DNA of 64,000 nt. It comes from Dioscorea cayenensis subsp. rotundata (Eukaryota; Streptophyta; Magnoliopsida; Dioscoreales; Dioscoreaceae). Within the stretch, counting starts at the first letter, position 1, and each line of letters begins with the position of its first letter. The stretch is taken from NCBI RefSeq assembly GCF_009730915.1, contig NC_052489.1:26033916-26097915 (forward strand), read 5' to 3'. A program made the translations under genes and the position numbers. The notes beneath the pieces were generated by a model. The model ran no database searches and was not told the origin of the DNA. It saw only the letters and a program-made list of their open reading frames with translations. Below, one piece after another: positions 41,301-51,512 of the stretch.

Positions 41301-44300
41301 TGTTTAACGACAGGAAAGTTAGATGATCCTTTGAAAATTTTCACCAAAATATTAAAACTGCAGGCTGGTTCTTAAAAAATGGTATACAATTAAGAGATGT
41401 AATTGCTAATACTTACAGAGGCAATAACAGGGGGCTGACACATTTGTTTTAGCTTCAATTTTTCAGCAAGATAACACAGCCGCCGAATTATCTGAAACAA
41501 GAATTTGCAATTTAGTATTGAAGCTCCTAAGAAGACTAGAAATCACAACAATCAAGAATGTTTTACCTAAGTTCTCTTTTAGGAATAACTATAATACCAG
41601 GCACATCATGATAAATAGCCAAGAGATTAAAATAACATGATTGCTAAGTCCTTAGAGGCTAATGAATCCCCAAAGTCGTAGGTATGATTTGAAACCAAAC
41701 TCAACACATATGGTGCCCTGATAATCACAGTCGTACTGGGACAACATCGTTAAAAGATGCTGAATGAGAAACAAATAATGTGATTCTGATTTCTCAGCCC
41801 ACATATTTATTCACATTCATGAATAATAACGGTAAAGATGTTGTTGCACTCGAGAAATACAGAAATCCTAACAAATCCTATTAAACTCAATTGATAAAGA
41901 CTTAATCAACTAGAAAACTCCCCAAGTATGTAATCATGCTAACAAAATAATATAAATAATATCTATCATTTTCACATAAAATAACCAATATTACATGCCA
42001 TACCAATTTAAGGAGTTGACTCAGCTATTTGGTATATGCTTAAAATATCAATGGCTGAATGAAAATTTTAGACTTCAGCCAGACTCAAGAATTTCTGTAA
42101 GATCAAGTCAAGTTTCTTTTGGTGAAAGAAGAAAGAACTAAATCACTTCAGGAATTAGATAATATTCCCACCAAAGATTATCACATGCTCTAAACAATCT
42201 CTTCATACAAGCAACCTTTCTTTGCCAAAATGTTTTTTCATAAACAAGTAGGTTAAACAATTCCAAAAGAGAGAATAATTTTCTTCATGGTTTGAACAAA
42301 CAATGAAATGCCTGAAAATCAAAGAGAATTCCTGACCATCAGTGACGACTAAAAAAAAAAAAATAGAAAATGACTCCCATATGGCTCAAGAGGCACATCT
42401 ATGATATACCAATGCACATCAATGCATGAATATAGTGTTGGATATAAATGGAAGAATATTTTCTTCTAACCTTTCCCTTTCTTGAAGACTCAAGCTCTAT
42501 TGGTTCAGGTTCTTTTGAAATCAGCAAAGGCATTTTTTCAGGGACAACAATATTTGTAGACGCTGTAGTTGGAAGTTTCTCATTTTCAATCCCTTCAAAG
42601 GTTCCTCCAGGTGGGGGAGCAAGCATATGAAACACAAATGTGTACACAATTATTGCACCAACCTGCCATGTATGCAAACTCAGGTTATGGTCAACAATCT
42701 CCAACACAAATTACAGAACAATAGAAACACAAAACACATGCTCAATGAAATTAAAGAGGCATTTAACAATATTACAATTTAGAAGATGAATATATCTGTC
42801 TCCAGGGTGCATCTAATCTGAAGTTCTAACCCATCCACTCATCCCAGTTAAACTAAAACTTCTCTCTTTTGAAAATCTGTGATAAGAATAGAATAATATT
42901 TTGCAACGTAATTCTTTCTTCTTCTATTTTTTTCATAGTTCTAAGTGCGTTTCCTACGAAACTTTAAGCAACTACACCATCAAATGTTAGTGAGATACTT
43001 GCCAAAAAACAGTCAAAACGAATAAACAAACATGAACACAAGTGCCGAGATAGAGATGTTAGAATCAAACTATGCTACCTTTTCTTAAAAAAAAAAGGAA
43101 TAAAATAAAATAAGAGACTGGAAAATGGAATTAGATATTAGGAATTGTTAGATTTGATGCAGACTCATTTAGGAACAACTTTAATGCCCATATAGGCAAA
43201 GAATGAACTTTAAATGTAGTTCTGAAAAAGATGAAAATAATTAGATTGGATAATACCTGATATTTAAAAATATATTAGATTGGATTTCAATTGAAATTTC
43301 AGAGTTAAATGAGCTCTCAAAGCTCTATTTACTGCATCTTTACAATGATTGCATGAAGATATTTGAAGCTGTTATAAGTATCAATTTGTTAGTTTCTTCT
43401 AGTTGATATGTGAAATGCCACTTCACAGGGAGCTACTATGAGATGACACTTTGCCAAAACTAAGTCTCCATCAACAAAGCAAAATATTAGTCTATTCTAA
43501 AAGAAACATCAAATGAGTCGGCTGTGAGACAATTATAATAGTAGAAATTAGGTTTATGCACAATGATTACAATAATAATAGAAATGTCTTGTGCATAGCA
43601 AAATTCTAAGGTACATACAAAGTAAGAAGGTCAGCACATACCCACTGACCAAATGCAATATAAGCATTTCCATCTTGGCTGCATTTGTCTGAATCACCAA
43701 ATGGGTTAGAGTTGTCTCTACATATAGCACCAATTAAAACAAGAGGAACGTTTCCAATGTTTCCTGAAATCAAATAATGTACACATGTTATAATGAAAAA
43801 GCTCATCCACAGGGCATTGGATATAATGTGACAAAAACAGAACTTCAGAGCTAAATAGTAGCAATAGATAACAATCAGATCAAGTCAAGGAGGTGAAAGA
43901 AACTCTTGTCCAATATAAGAAGCCACGATTAGGAACCAAGATATATATATATAACAATGTCATCAATCTATGCCGACTGATCCATCCAGAGATCTCAGTT
44001 TTTGACTTATTCTTACTTATTCATTGCAAAGAGTAACATTTTCACATATGGAAATAAAACTTGCCGGAAAAATATAAATATCTCATCTAATCCATACTTA
44101 TGATTTGAGGCACTTGCAAAATGAACTGAATATCAAAATAACACAATTAGTACATCAAGAGAAAACATTAACCACAAATAGCCAAGAGTGCAATCATAGA
44201 AAAAAGCATGAATAAGCAAAGCCAAAGACCATTGTTGCCAGAAGATAAATGAATAATTTCAGTAAAGTATCTCACCTATTCCTATCTGTATAACGGTGAA

Positions 44301-45542
44301 CTTGAAGTATGGATAAGGAGGCCGTACAATAGATGCAACAATAAGACCTATTAATGAGCCAGAGATTGTAGCCAAAATGACGTTCGCTGGAATAAACCAC
44401 CTGCAAATAAAACGCCACTAGTACATGCTTGTTAGTTACTGAGACTTCCTGTCAGAGGATGAACAGGAAAATAACTATCATATTAAGCGGGAAAGGGATC
44501 GTGTACAGAACCACAATTAACTCAGAGATATCAAATAGGCAAAAATACATCATACGCAAAGTGAAGGATTTCCGGCTTTTAGAAAACTAAACATAAGTAA
44601 CACAGAATAGGGTGCAGATTTGGCAGAACTAGAAAAGCAGTTGGGTTCTTACATGCTGCTGTAAATGTTTGTTTATTTGTAAAAATCCTGCTATCAGTCA
44701 TTTGTTTTGTCCCTATTTAGTACAAGTTCGAAAGCACACACCGACGAATACAAAAAGTTACGAGGCTAGCAGGCCCTAAGCTGAAGTCTGATTAAGCTAT
44801 GTTCTCAAAAAAATTTACATGATAATTCCAAACTCCCTTGAAAATTTTTGTTGGCAACAAAAATTCCCAAAAAGTAAAAAAAAAAAGAAAATATATTATG
44901 CACAGTCAACTTGTTGACAATGGTTATAATTAATAATTTCAGGCCCCCAACTTGTGTGCAAAACACAAGGCTTTAAATATTAGTTTTGGTGTACAGATGA
45001 GGGAAGGCTTCATGATTCATCTCTTATGGGCATCTTTTTCTTAATTGAACTATATCAATAAAATAGAATGGCCATAGAAAGTTATCAACATAGTTCATAT
45101 ATTAACTTCCGAGCGAATGAAAAACTAAAATGAAACACTCAAAAGTTCTTTACCAATCCATGAGCTTTTGGAGAGTGATTGCCTGTCCAAGTTGGGCAAA
45201 AATTAGGCAGGGAAGAAGAAGGGAAAAAACCAGCTGCAGAATGCATTATAAAAAACTTGTTAATATAGCAGAAAACATAACCTGATACAATCTACAAGAG
45301 ATACACTGGACACTAATGTTTAACAAGAAGTGTTCAAAATATTTCTGTTCACTCACCCCATTAAGAAGCTTCCTGCCATTTGCAGAGAGAATATTCACAT
45401 ACTTGGAGGCCATAAGACAGCCCATAAAGCATATTGTGAAAACCTTAGCGATCGGTAATACTGCAAACAAAATGGTCGAAACAAGGGATTGCCCTTTGCC
45501 ATCAACACTATCCATAACAACAGAAATTAGAGACCTCTCCAT
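38303..45542 (-). CDS. PILS6: PIN-LIKES auxin carrier PILS6
   Basis: Ten exons (minus strand): 45542-45357, 45233-45154, 44400-44276, 43763-43642, 42662-42471, 41491-41417, 40609-40509, 40360-40308, 39592-39398 and 38424-38303 (416 aa). PILS proteins lie in the ER membrane and control how much auxin reaches the nucleus; PILS6 is linked to temperature responses. Two hydrophobic halves of about five helices each flank a hydrophilic loop (about residues 190-240, exon 5, with PEPIELESSRKGK). PILS6-like blocks: IAKVFTICFMGCLMASKYVN, LVFSLLLPCLIFAQLGQA, IVRPPYPYFKFTVIQIGIGN followed by IGNVPLVLIGAICRD, EAMIPCILLALGGNL and LLLQHSMPTSVLQGAVANLR; the C-terminus is GWIILFFGMLF. Long introns (up to about 1.2 kb) carry local duplications. 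Exon lengths close the frame exactly. Confidence 0.95.
40945..41213. repeat. Direct duplication of a 129-bp segment in PILS6 intron 6
   Basis: The segment 40945-41073 (atatgacgcttcactaaata ... gcacactttcttgtt) recurs at 41085-41213 with only a few substitutions and an 11-bp spacer, so the period is 140 bp. The copies are very similar, which suggests a recent event. Confidence 0.9.
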
Positions 45543-46505
45543 CCTTTTCTACTCCTCTACACTCTCAAATCCACATAGTAGAATCTCTGTACAAGTAGCA
45601 CAGCAGCTCAACTTTTGGCACCAGGAAATTATAAGGTTTCAGAAATCTGAACAACACCAATGGAGAAAAAGATGACCAAATCCAAATCTCCCAAGATATG
45701 AGCTTTCAGAGAAGAGCAAATGCTCTAGCAACAAAAAATTAACCACTGCAGAAAAAAAGTTAACTTTGTAAGAAAATTTTATTACCCTAATTGAAATCGA
45801 AAAATTTTAGATCACTTTTCATAAGATTATAACTTCATGGAATCAAATTGTTTTACTGCACTCAGATTCAATATCCTAGAATAGAAAATTGGGAGACAAA
45901 AAACTACATATATAGCGCGATGTGACACTATCATCCCAAAATATTAAAAAAAAATTTAAAATTAACAAAAAAAACACTACCTCATGGTATCCCACAAAAC
46001 TAAAAAAAGGCACATAAAACTCCTCATAAATTCCAATAAAATATCAAATCAAATATGACTATGCAACATTTATCAAATATTTATTAACACACACACGAAT
46101 CTCCAACACTGATCATAACATCCTCATCAACAAAAGGAAAAGCCCAAAAAAAAAATTTAAAATTAAAATTAAATAAACAAAAATCCAAACGTGTACATGA
46201 CTCCATCACTAAAGAAAATAAAAGCGAAAAAACTCGAATACCTTCCAATCCAAAGCTCTGTTGCCGTTCTTCCGAATCAAAGCATCAAAATGATCATTAT
46301 CTACTGAAAATCCACCACTTGATCGCAATAAACACCTAAAAATCTCCAAAAAAACTAAAAAAGACTAAAAAGCTATCAATCTCTTGTCTTGATCTATCTC
46401 TATCTTTCCCTTTACCAAGTGGATCACTGGATGTTTCTAGGCTCGGCCTTGAGGCGAATTTCAACCACCAAAGCGAGTGAGCCGCGAGGAACGAAGAAAG
46501 AGCAT
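45543..46505 (-). other. PILS6 5' leader with a probable leader intron
   Basis: Between the TATA box (about 46507-46524) and the start codon (45542) the minus strand contains a good donor (CCACTTG|GTAAAG at about 46415/46416) and AT-rich, intron-like sequence up to about 45660. A spliced 5' UTR is inferred. The acceptor is not certain. Confidence 0.45.
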
Positions 46506-46506
46506 T

Positions 46507-46539
46507 TATATATATATATATATAGGCGTTCGACACGTG
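46507..46539 (-). promoter_or_regulatory. PILS6 core promoter: TATA box with adjacent ABRE/G-box
   Basis: On the minus strand the sequence CCACGTGTC (46532-46540) lies about 8 bases upstream of a long tatatata stretch (46507-46524). CACGTG is the G-box bound by bHLH (PIF) and bZIP factors, and ACGTGTC is a perfect ABA-response element core. The nearest coding start downstream on this strand is PILS6. Confidence 0.6.
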
Positions 46540-46802
46540 GAGGGTGTCAGAATGCCCCCACAATCAGCCACAAATTACGATGCTGCCCTCCCGTACACTA
46601 CTGACCACCCTTCCGTAAAAGAGCGGTGGCGACTACGGGTGTCTTCTCAGTTACGGTGTTCCGTTGTTATGTGGATTCGTCTGTGTATCTTCCGGGTAGG
46701 GGTAGAGTTTGATTCCATTAATGCTTTTTATTATTAATTATCTTTTTAGACACAGTTTACCCTATTCACCGTACACTCCAGGGATTTAACTTTCCGACAG
46801 TT

Positions 46803-46843
46803 AGTTTATTTATTTATTTATTTATTTATTTATTATTTATTTT
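46803..46843. repeat. (TTTA)n microsatellite
   Basis: About eight or nine tttatt-type tetranucleotide repeats with one interruption, adjoining the foldback element on its left. Confidence 0.9.
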
Positions 46844-46847
46844 TGGT

Positions 46848-47166
46848 AAATCACACAAATTGGGTCAATATCATCTTGATGACTGAATTTTGATTTACTT
46901 CAAAATAATCACTAAAATTACTAATTATTTCAAAAACAAATCACTGAATGGATTAGCATTTTCATTAACTTATGTAAAAGTAAAAAACCTAGTCAATACA
47001 CCGTTAAAAAGTGATCTACAATCTTCTCCACGTCAACTAATAAAGATGATAATCCATTAGGTGATATACCGTTAAAATAATTAGTAACTTTAGTGAGCAT
47101 TTGGAGACAAATCAAACTTCAGTAATCAAGTGATAAAAATGATATTTGACCAAAGTTAAGTGATTT
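46848..47166. mobile_element. Foldback MITE-like element, about 319 bp
   Basis: The left arm (46848-46933, beginning aaatcacacaaattgggtca and ending ttactaattatttcaa) is the imperfect reverse complement of the right arm (47072-47166, ending gaccaaagttaagtgattt). The two arms, about 86-95 bp each, enclose about 140 bp. No coding capacity. A target-site duplication is not clear because both flanks are low complexity. Confidence 0.72.
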
Positions 47167-48700
47167 AAAAAAAAAACTAACTATTTTTGACTATCAATGA
47201 TTTTTTTTTTTACGAAGATGGCAATCACTACCTTATAAGAGGGTGGTATCAAAGAGACAGACAAATATAATAGTGCATTAGATACGGTGGTTTAACTACC
47301 CCTTAAAAATTTACCATGTGGGGTAGGTTAACAAACGGGGCAATTAGGCCTATGACATGCGCCCAAAATGCTATCTCAATGACCACAATCATATAATGGT
47401 AAATCCCCTTTGTCTTGCAGTCATGGAAGGGGTGGAGAATATAGCTCCCTCTATACATTATATGAATAGTATTTATATAGTATTTTTACAATATGTTTGT
47501 AGAGTACTGTTAGCAACTGTGATACAGAGATTTGACCTTGCATCACTCACTCACCATTTTTTAGTGACTCTCACTAGACTATCTCGTGGTTATCAATAAT
47601 TTCTTCATTTATTTGCATTTACCTTTTAAATAAAATATTTGTATTTTTATTGAAAACACAAATTTAAACCCCCGTTTATATAGACAAAAATACATGTATA
47701 TTAAAATAGTAATTCCATACTTGCTTGTACCCTTCATATAAATCGTCCATTTTATAAAAATAAAAATTGTAACTTCCAGTAATTTATCATTGAGTTATAT
47801 TATTATTAAGTATAATAAATGTATCCTGAATATCTATATATATGTATAAATGTACATTAATCCACGTGAAATACATATTTATATATAGATGATAAAGAAA
47901 TGGTAAAATTTAAAGAAGAAAATGGAATTTGCATAATAAAAGATGATAGGTGAGGTGAATTAAGAGAATTGTGTGTTGGACATTTTGGGTAATGTATCAT
48001 CGATGTCATGGGCCCCGGGGTGGCACATCAATAATATTGCTTACGTTTCTAATATGAAAACCTTTTATCATGACACACAGAATTCTAATTCAAAAAAGGA
48101 CAAAGTTCATATTCATGCTCCACAAAACCCTTTTATAAAAACAATGTATAAAAAAAAAAAAAACTTAGATGAGATATAAATACAATATTGATATTTCTTT
48201 TATATTTTTTTTTACTTGTCACATTTATTAAATTCACAGAAAAATTAGTTGAAGTTAGTTAGTTCCTTATATTTTGTAAAAAAATCATTACTTTTTAAAA
48301 TTATTTTTATTTAAAACTCCAGTAAGTGGAGTATATGATTTTAATGTTTAGTTGATTGTGATTTATTAAAAATTATATAAATATATTAAATTAAAGAGTA
48401 AATTTGAAAAAATATTTAATATTGCATAAAATTTATAATGTAACAAATAAAAAAAATAAAGAAGAACTCTAAAATATGATAAGTAAAAAAAAAAAAATGA
48501 AAAGAGTATAATATCTCAAAAATAATATTTACTTGTAAATATGTGCACCTCTGTCACGGAACACTGATATTTATTTATTTATTTGAATAAAATGGATAAT
48601 AACACTGAATTTATGTGGGCCATAGTTGTCTACCTAATTCTGAATTTTAATTCAAGAAATAAAGAATAAATTTTTTTTTAAGGAGAACCAAATACTTTAA
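47167..48700. other. AT-rich intergenic DNA
   Basis: No coding region, RNA gene or structured repeat was recognised in this stretch beyond short A and T runs. Confidence 0.5.
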
Positions 48701-48886
48701 GTGTGACCAACGGCCTTTGGGTCAATTGGTATCGAGTCCCATGCGTAAGTAGGGCGTTCATTTCGGGGAGGACCCGGGATCGAACCTCATGTTCTACATA
48801 ATGTGAGGCGCGGGGCTGGAGTCGGGCCTCGCCTCCCTCACGCGTCAGCGTCCCCCGAGCTACTGGCTCGCGCTTTTTCAAAAACC
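48701..48886 (+). mobile_element. tRNA-derived SINE, about 186 bp
   Basis: This is a GC-rich island in very AT-rich DNA. It carries an A-box-like sequence (gggtcaattggtatcgag, about 48719-48736) and about 45 bases on a B-box-like sequence (ggatcgaacc, one base off GGTTCGAACC, about 48777-48786), the spacing of an internal Pol III promoter. The body ends with a T-run and an A-rich tail (ctttttcaaaaacc). The 7-bp sequence ACTTTAA flanks both ends (48694-48700 and 48887-48893), as expected for a target-site duplication. Confidence 0.65.
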
Positions 48887-48893
48887 ACTTTAA

Positions 48894-51359
48894 CTGTTTA
48901 CTCATTGCAATGGTGTCAACATATATAGTAATTAAATCACCATAGTTTATTTATGCATAGTTTTTATTAAATTTAAAAATTAGAAGTAAATAAATCTTGA
49001 TTCAAAGTTAAATTACCTGCAAATTAATCTCTTGCACCAAAACTTGTAGACCACTCATTTGGTAAGTGGTTGAGTAGACGGCACTAAAAGAGAGCTAGAG
49101 TATAGTAGTAATTGGCATGACTGCATGAGTGGGGGGGACCAAATTCCAATTAAAAGAGAAGAGAAATATACTTAGTACAGAGAATACAGGTCAAATCATT
49201 CATTAATTGTCACATGAAATCTCACATGAAGAAAGACCTACCCTTCCTTCTTGTTCTCTATTTTAAAAATAAGCAAAGTCTACTTTTTCTACACTGTATC
49301 TGACGTGGCGTGTTGTTATTTTTAACGTAGACGTAATTTTCAAATAAATTAAATATATCTTTAATGAAGGCAATTGTTTGAATTGATGTTTTTTTTTTTT
49401 TAAAAAAAAAACACCTAGAAAGGTCCGAAAATATCTTCCTAGCAAAACCACTGGGAGTTTTATACGTGAGGAAGACTTTTGAAAGTTATTTTTATTTTTA
49501 TTTTTATTTTCTCAATAAAATATTTTTAACAATTTCAGCATTAACATATTTAAAGCTGCCATATATATTTCATAAATTTAATTTTAGTTTTCTAAATTCT
49601 CAAGGAAGTTGTGGTATTGTTAAAATAATGTTCTGAATTAAAATATTTAAACATAAAAGCTTAATTTATTTTAAAAAAATTGTTTTATCAAACTAAAACT
49701 AGCACCTTCATTTTATGCATATACTTATCTAACAGGCTTACCACTTTGAATATATGAAGCACAAAAGAAAGATATATATATATATATATAATGGAATTAT
49801 GATGAAATTGCACGTATATTATTATCAGTTTTTTTTTAATGTAATTATAGTTTATTCACTTTATCAAAAAATAAATAAAAATTGTATGTACATCACCAAT
49901 AGGTTAGGTTATGTGGATGAAGAACAAGAAACAAAAGAATTATACATATACATCTGAGTGTACATGCAAAGCGTGATATTAATGTAAAGGAACAGTGATA
50001 TTAATGTAAAGGAACAAATTAAGGTACTGGACACTAAACTACTTTCATGAAGTGCATGGACATGAGAATTACGTGTTTGGTGAGCTATTTAAGATAACTA
50101 GGGAGTATTGATTCTAGTGTTGAGCATTTGCCACGCAGGTAAACCATTGAGAACATTGACAAGGATGGACAGTATATAGGATAAGGGAGAGAAGTATAAT
50201 ACTATTGGCAACATGGACAAAGATGGAGGGTGGATGGTATGTGGATTAATTAGAGAGACACTTGCAATTAGAAGGAAGCTTCCTTTTGGGAAGAATATGA
50301 TCCATATGCCATTTGAATATGCCTTGTCTTCAAGCCTTGAACATCAAAAAATTAAAGGTCTACTTCTTGGTGTGACACTACATTGAAAAAAAAATAGAGT
50401 AGATGTGTACACATAAGAAGCACATTATTTTAGAAATAATTAATTACAAAATATATACGCTCAAAATTAATCTTAGCAAAGGTGTGTACTCGAAAATAAT
50501 AGTCAGAGAAAAAAAAGACATCACTTGTGTAATAACAAATTCTATCAAAAAATAAAAAAAGACATTACTTGTGTAATAACTGGAAGTTGATATTTCACTT
50601 TTCTCCCGAATTAAACATTTCATAACATAACATATTGTTATTAGCAGAAGAAATTTTGTTATATTTTTTTCAATTTAATTATAGTAAATAAAAGATAATT
50701 TGATACTAATTGTTATAAATTTTAAGATGAATTTTTCCCACCAAATTTAATTAATTAATTAATTAATTAATTATTATTTTGTGACAAAAACACGGCAAAC
50801 CTTTTCTTCTATATAAAACACATTTTTGTAACAATAATTGAAAAGTTGAAATTTTATTTTCCTTCCAAATCAAAAGCTCAATAACACAATAAATTCAATA
50901 ACTATAAAATATTATGGTAATAAAATTGTTGTTTATCCTATTTTTATTATAAAAAAAAACATTATAACTAACAGTGGATTTCTTGATGATGAAACTTTTT
51001 TTTAAGTTTGGAACTACCGTTAAATTAGTGTTATGGACCTAATTTTAAGATAATTTTCTTGCCCACAAAATTTAATTAATTAATATTATTTTGTCACAAA
51101 ACACGCCCCAACCAACAACTTCCTGCTCAACCAAACACGCACACAATTAAACCCATGCTTTAGAATGGAGTATAATTATGAATTTTTTCCAGGGTAGATA
51201 AGCAAAATATCCTCTAATCAGAGCCATAAACACGCCTCGGGATCAGGTTTCGCTTGAAAGACAACATAACCCAGCAGCTCCCCGCCCTTATCCTCCCTCT
51301 CCGCCACACAGAGCCCTTTCAAATCCTAAACCACGACAACCGCCCATCAAATCCTTCCC
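48894..51359. other. Intergenic region upstream of NdhN
   Basis: AT-rich DNA with short repeats: an exact 22-bp tandem duplication at 49973-50016 (gtgatattaatgtaaaggaa followed by ca), the phrase gacatcacttgtgtaataac repeated with one change (about 50517-50536 and 50561-50580), and a (TTAA)n run at about 50745-50772. The last 150 bases before the gene become C-rich, as in a plant 5' leader. No gene was recognised. Confidence 0.5.
50717..51112. repeat. Diverged direct repeats upstream of NdhN
   Basis: The stretch 50717-50800 (aattttaagatgaatttttc, cccaccaaatttaattaatt, then attttgtgacaaaaacacgg) resembles 51039-51112 (aattttaagataattttctt, gcccacaaaatttaattaat, then attttgtcacaaaacacgcc). The two are in the same orientation about 320 bp apart. 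Confidence 0.55.
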
Positions 51360-51512
51360 ATGATGAGCAGCCTCGCCTTCAACCATGTCCTCCTCCACCG
51401 CCTCCGCGTTCCGCCTCCCTTCGCCATTCCCGTGCTCTCCCGGCGTTTCTCGGCGGCGACGGGGCGGAGCGGTGTCCGTAAGGTGCGGCATTGGGGATTT
51501 CATCGGCGGTGA
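51360..51512 (+). other. Upstream ORF overlapping the NdhN start, out of frame
   Basis: Two consecutive ATGs at 51360 and 51363 open a 50-codon frame that ends at TGA 51510-51512, 128 bases inside the NdhN coding exon in another frame. Its product would be Arg/Ser-rich and almost free of acidic residues (it contains [11 protein letters not shown]), like an organelle targeting peptide. Whether it is in the transcript or translated is unknown. Confidence 0.4.
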
